The notes below the pieces were generated by a model, which did not search any database, was not told the origin of the DNA, and saw only the letters and a program-made list of their open reading frames with translations. DNA of 8,099 nt from contig JAGWJK010000149.1 in the NCBI GenBank assembly GCA_028865845.1, positions 1 through 8,099 of the forward strand, given 5' to 3'. Numbering within the stretch: the stretch's first letter is position 1; every line of letters starts with the position of its first letter. This document shows positions 6,322 through 8,099 of the stretch, piece after piece. A program made the translations under genes and the position numbers. This DNA is from Rhizobiaceae bacterium (lineage in GTDB: Bacteria > Pseudomonadota > Alphaproteobacteria > Rhizobiales > Rhizobiaceae).

Positions 6322-6729
6322 TCAGCCCAAAGTCGCACGTGCCCGTGGGTGTCCGCCGAACCTCGATGTGGTGAGAAATTCGGTAAGGTACCTGGAATTA
6401 ACCCCTCCAGTCGCTATTCCGGCCAACCGGAAAATGCGAGGACATCTGAAGCAACGACGGTGCGGGCCTTTTTGTTCTCTCCCGGCTTTCCATCAGCCGG
6501 GGTTACTGAAGAGGCACACCATCATTGCCGGAAGTGCGGTTGGGATATTCCCTCCAATCCATGGCAGACAAAGCCGAATTAGCGCCGCTTGCGGCACTGG
6601 TTCATCATCCGCGCTTCGCGCATTTGCACGGTTCCGGGGTCTCCACCGGCTGGTACCTGAGCGAATGAGCGTCGCCCTTTGTCCTCTGGGGTTTTCCCCG
6701 GAGCTACTGGAATTGAAAAGGGAATTGAC
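6322..6729 (+). promoter_or_regulatory. structured 5' leader of odc2, candidate speF-type cis-regulatory RNA
   Basis: About 400 bases upstream of the decarboxylase lack a convincing gene but are dense in potential hairpins. On the plus strand these are CCGAA/TTCGG with inner CTC/GAG (6356-6383), TTCCGG/CCGGAA (6417-6432), CCCGGCT/AGCCGGG (6481-6501), GCCGC/GCGGC (6584-6595), CGCG/CGCG (6610-6620) and CTCTGGGG/CCCCGGAG with a TTTT loop (6684-6703). A T run (6469-6473) lies in the middle. The speF motif is an established cis-regulatory RNA family found upstream of ornithine decarboxylase genes in alphaproteobacteria, and location, length and gene match it. I cannot align the consensus from memory, so the boundaries are approximate and the assignment rests on context plus structure. 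An ordinary long untranslated leader is the alternative. Confidence 0.6.
6684..6703 (+). promoter_or_regulatory. hairpin just upstream of the odc2 ribosome binding site
   Basis: CTCTGGGG and CCCCGGAG form an 8-bp stem with one G-U pair and a TTTT loop. It ends 15 bases before the Shine-Dalgarno AAGGGA (6719-6724). No T tract follows, so it is not an intrinsic terminator. It may be the 3' stem of the leader RNA and could help control ribosome access. Confidence 0.5.
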
Positions 6730-7863
6730 ATGACCACGCAACGTATTCGCGACTTTCTCGCTACCCGACGTCCGGACGGTCCCTGCCTGGTGGTTGATCT
6801 CGATGTCGTCCGCGACAATTTTCACGCCTTCCGTCATGCCATGCCGGACAGCGCGATCTACTATGCCGTGAAGGCCAATCCGGCTCCGGAAGTGCTGCGC
6901 CTGCTCGCCAGCCTCGGCTCCAACTTCGATTGCGCGTCCGTCGCCGAAATCGAAATGGCGCTCGACGCCGGTGCGACGCCTGCCCGCATCTCCTACGGCA
7001 ACACCATCAAGAAGGAGCGCGATGTCGCTCGTGCGCATGCACTTGGCATCAGCCTCTTCGCCGTCGACAGCCACGAGGAAGTCGAAAAGATTTCCCGTGC
7101 CGCTCCCGGCGCCCGCGTATTCTGCCGCGTTCTGACGGATGGCGAAGGCGCCGAATGGCCGCTGTCGCGCAAGTTCGGCTGCGTTCCGCAGATGGCCGTC
7201 GACGTGCTCGTCTATGCCCATCAGCTGGGCCTGGAATCCTACGGCGTGTCTTTCCACGTCGGCTCGCAGATGACCAAGGTCGATGCCTGGGATGCGGCTC
7301 TTGCCGATGCCAAGCGCGTCTTCGTTTCTCTGGCCAAGCAGGGTATCCACCTGAAGATGGTCAACATGGGCGGTGGTTTCCCGACCAAGTACCTGCGCGA
7401 CGTCCCGTCGGCCGAAGCCTATGGCAAGGCGATCTTTGCTGCTCTGCGCGCCCATTTCGGCAACCAGATCCCGCACACGATCATCGAGCCGGGCCGCGGC
7501 ATGGTTGGCAACGCCGGTGTGATCAAGGCTGAAGTCGTCCTGATTTCCAAGAAGTCGGACAACGATGCCGCTCGTTGGGTTTTCCTCGACATCGGTAAGT
7601 TCGGCGGTCTCGCCGAAACGATGGACGAAGCGATCCGCTACCCAATCCGCACGGAGCGCGACGGCGACGAGATGGAAGCCTGCGTCATCGCGGGCCCGAC
7701 CTGCGATTCGGCCGATGTGCTTTATGAAAAGAACCTCTATCCGCTGCCGGTGACGCTCACCATCGGCGACGAGGTTCTGATCGAGGGCACCGGTGCCTAT
7801 ACGACGACCTATTCGGCGGTTGCGTTCAACGGCTTCGAGCCGCTGAAGGCCTACGTTATTTAA
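6730..7863 (+). CDS. odc2: ornithine decarboxylase (fold type III, PLP-dependent)
   Basis: The enzyme decarboxylates L-ornithine to putrescine, the entry to polyamine synthesis, in the cytosol. The 377-residue sequence has the alanine-racemase-like barrel followed by a beta domain, as in eukaryotic ODC rather than the large E. coli SpeC. Visible active-site motifs are YAVKANP with the PLP lysine Lys48, FDCAS (66-70), HVGSQ with His176 stacking on PLP, MGGGFP (213-218) and EPGR (253-256) for phosphate binding, GPTCDSAD with catalytic Cys325-Asp326, and GAYTTTYS (355-362). The start at 6730 has AAGGGA 5 bases upstream and gives the length I recall for rhizobial Odc2. The open frame back to 6679 lies in the leader. 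Some relatives also accept lysine; specificity cannot be read with certainty here. Expression is probably controlled through the long structured leader, perhaps in response to ornithine or polyamines. Confidence 0.94.
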   Translation: MTTQRIRDFLATRRPDGPCLVVDLDVVRDNFHAFRHAMPDSAIYYAVKANPAPEVLRLLASLGSNFDCASVAEIEMALDAGATPARISYGNTIKKERDVARAHALGISLFAVDSHEEVEKISRAAPGARVFCRVLTDGEGAEWPLSRKFGCVPQMAVDVLVYAHQLGLESYGVSFHVGSQMTKVDAWDAALADAKRVFVSLAKQGIHLKMVNMGGGFPTKYLRDVPSAEAYGKAIFAALRAHFGNQIPHTIIEPGRGMVGNAGVIKAEVVLISKKSDNDAARWVFLDIGKFGGLAETMDEAIRYPIRTERDGDEMEACVIAGPTCDSADVLYEKNLYPLPVTLTIGDEVLIEGTGAYTTTYSAVAFNGFEPLKAYVI

Positions 7864-7874
7864 GGTCTGTCCTC

Positions 7875-7895
7875 GCCGCCCCGTAGCGGGGCGGC
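7875..7895 (+). terminator. GC-rich hairpin after odc2, probable weak terminator
   Basis: GCCGCCCCG and CGGGGCGGC form a perfect 9-bp stem with a TAG loop, starting 12 bases after the odc2 stop. The nearest T run (7906-7910) begins 10 bases after the stem, too far for an ideal intrinsic terminator. It may terminate partially or protect the mRNA 3' end, allowing some read-through to the next gene. Confidence 0.55.
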
Positions 7896-7957
7896 AGCTT
7901 CACAATTTTTCGAAACATTGCCGCTGACAACAACGGTATTGGGCACGGGAGGCCGAG

Positions 7958-8099
7958 ATGGCCGCTGTTCTTGATTCTGTACGCGCATTCTTTGCGCCCT
8001 CCACCTTCACGCTCGACCTGGAAAACGCAGGCGATGTCGTCGCTCGCGAAACCCTGCTCGATCGCTCCATGGGTCCCGATCGCCGCAAGAAGTCGTCCG
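7958..8099 (+). CDS. probable GNAT family N-acetyltransferase (5' part only)
   Basis: The gene runs off the right edge; 47 codons are visible. The start at 7958 is well marked by GGGAGG 5 bases upstream. The product begins MAAVLDSVRAFFAPSTFTLDLENAGDVVARETLLDRSMGP in segments and then turns basic (DRRKKSS). The stretch with ARETLLDRSMGPDRRKKSS resembles the N-terminus of GNAT N-acetyltransferases found next to odc2 in rhizobia, as I remember them. No acetyl-CoA-binding motif lies within the visible part, so the family call is inferred from this short similarity and context. It follows odc2 by 94 bases on the same strand. If transcripts read through the hairpin, it could be co-expressed with putrescine synthesis. 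Confidence 0.6.
   Translation, partial: MAAVLDSVRAFFAPSTFTLDLENAGDVVARETLLDRSMGPDRRKKSS

Noticed and set aside
6465..6476. Intrinsic terminator at the T run inside the odc2 leader
   Set aside because: The five T residues follow GGGCC, but I find no stable stem ending directly before them; the neighbouring hairpins lie 32 bases upstream and 7 bases downstream.
6368..6733. A 121-codon frame running through the odc2 leader
   Set aside because: The product is Arg/Ser/Pro-rich without protein-like organisation, starts without a good ribosome binding site and covers the hairpins of a likely regulatory RNA. Only the last 22 codons are kept as a tentative finding.

Overview
The window reads as chromosomal DNA of an alphaproteobacterium of the Rhizobiales, most likely Rhizobiaceae (Rhizobium, Agrobacterium or Sinorhizobium relatives). 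The basis is the high-GC, codon-biased genes, the protein types (eukaryote-like ornithine decarboxylase, split CYTH and CHAD proteins, DUF533 protein) and an intergenic segment resembling a dispersed repeat I associate with Rhizobium genomes. No taxon was confirmed by search. There are no mobile elements, CRISPR arrays, tRNA or rRNA genes; this is ordinary core or near-core gene content.

Left block (1-2230). A minus-strand pair encodes a CYTH-domain protein (triphosphate tunnel fold) followed, with a 23-base overlap, by a CHAD-domain protein (polyphosphate-binding helical domain). Divergent from it is a complete KDPG aldolase gene (eda, Entner-Doudoroff pathway) that ends in a strong intrinsic terminator.

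Middle block (2231-5306). A plus-strand DUF533/TerB-like gene is followed by a 219-base spacer with a probable Rhizobium-type intergenic repeat and then by a 70-residue two-helix membrane protein. This converges, with only 9 bases between stops, on a minus-strand pair: a DUF1007 periplasmic protein and a NicO/RcnA-type metal permease joined by a stop-start overlap. That pair has the ZevAB-like architecture and probably moves a divalent transition metal. A LysR-type regulator lies 66 bases upstream on the same strand and may be co-transcribed with it.

Right block (6200-8099). An unusually long 530-base divergent spacer separates lysR from a plus-strand ornithine decarboxylase gene (odc2 type, fold III). 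Its first ~75 bases hold a perfect 9-bp inverted repeat beside a possible lysR promoter. The remaining ~410 bases form a hairpin-rich leader upstream of the decarboxylase, which fits the alphaproteobacterial speF cis-regulatory RNA described upstream of such genes. This leader is the most interesting element here. The decarboxylase ends in a GC-rich hairpin and is followed by the 5' part of a probable GNAT acetyltransferase gene that runs off the window.
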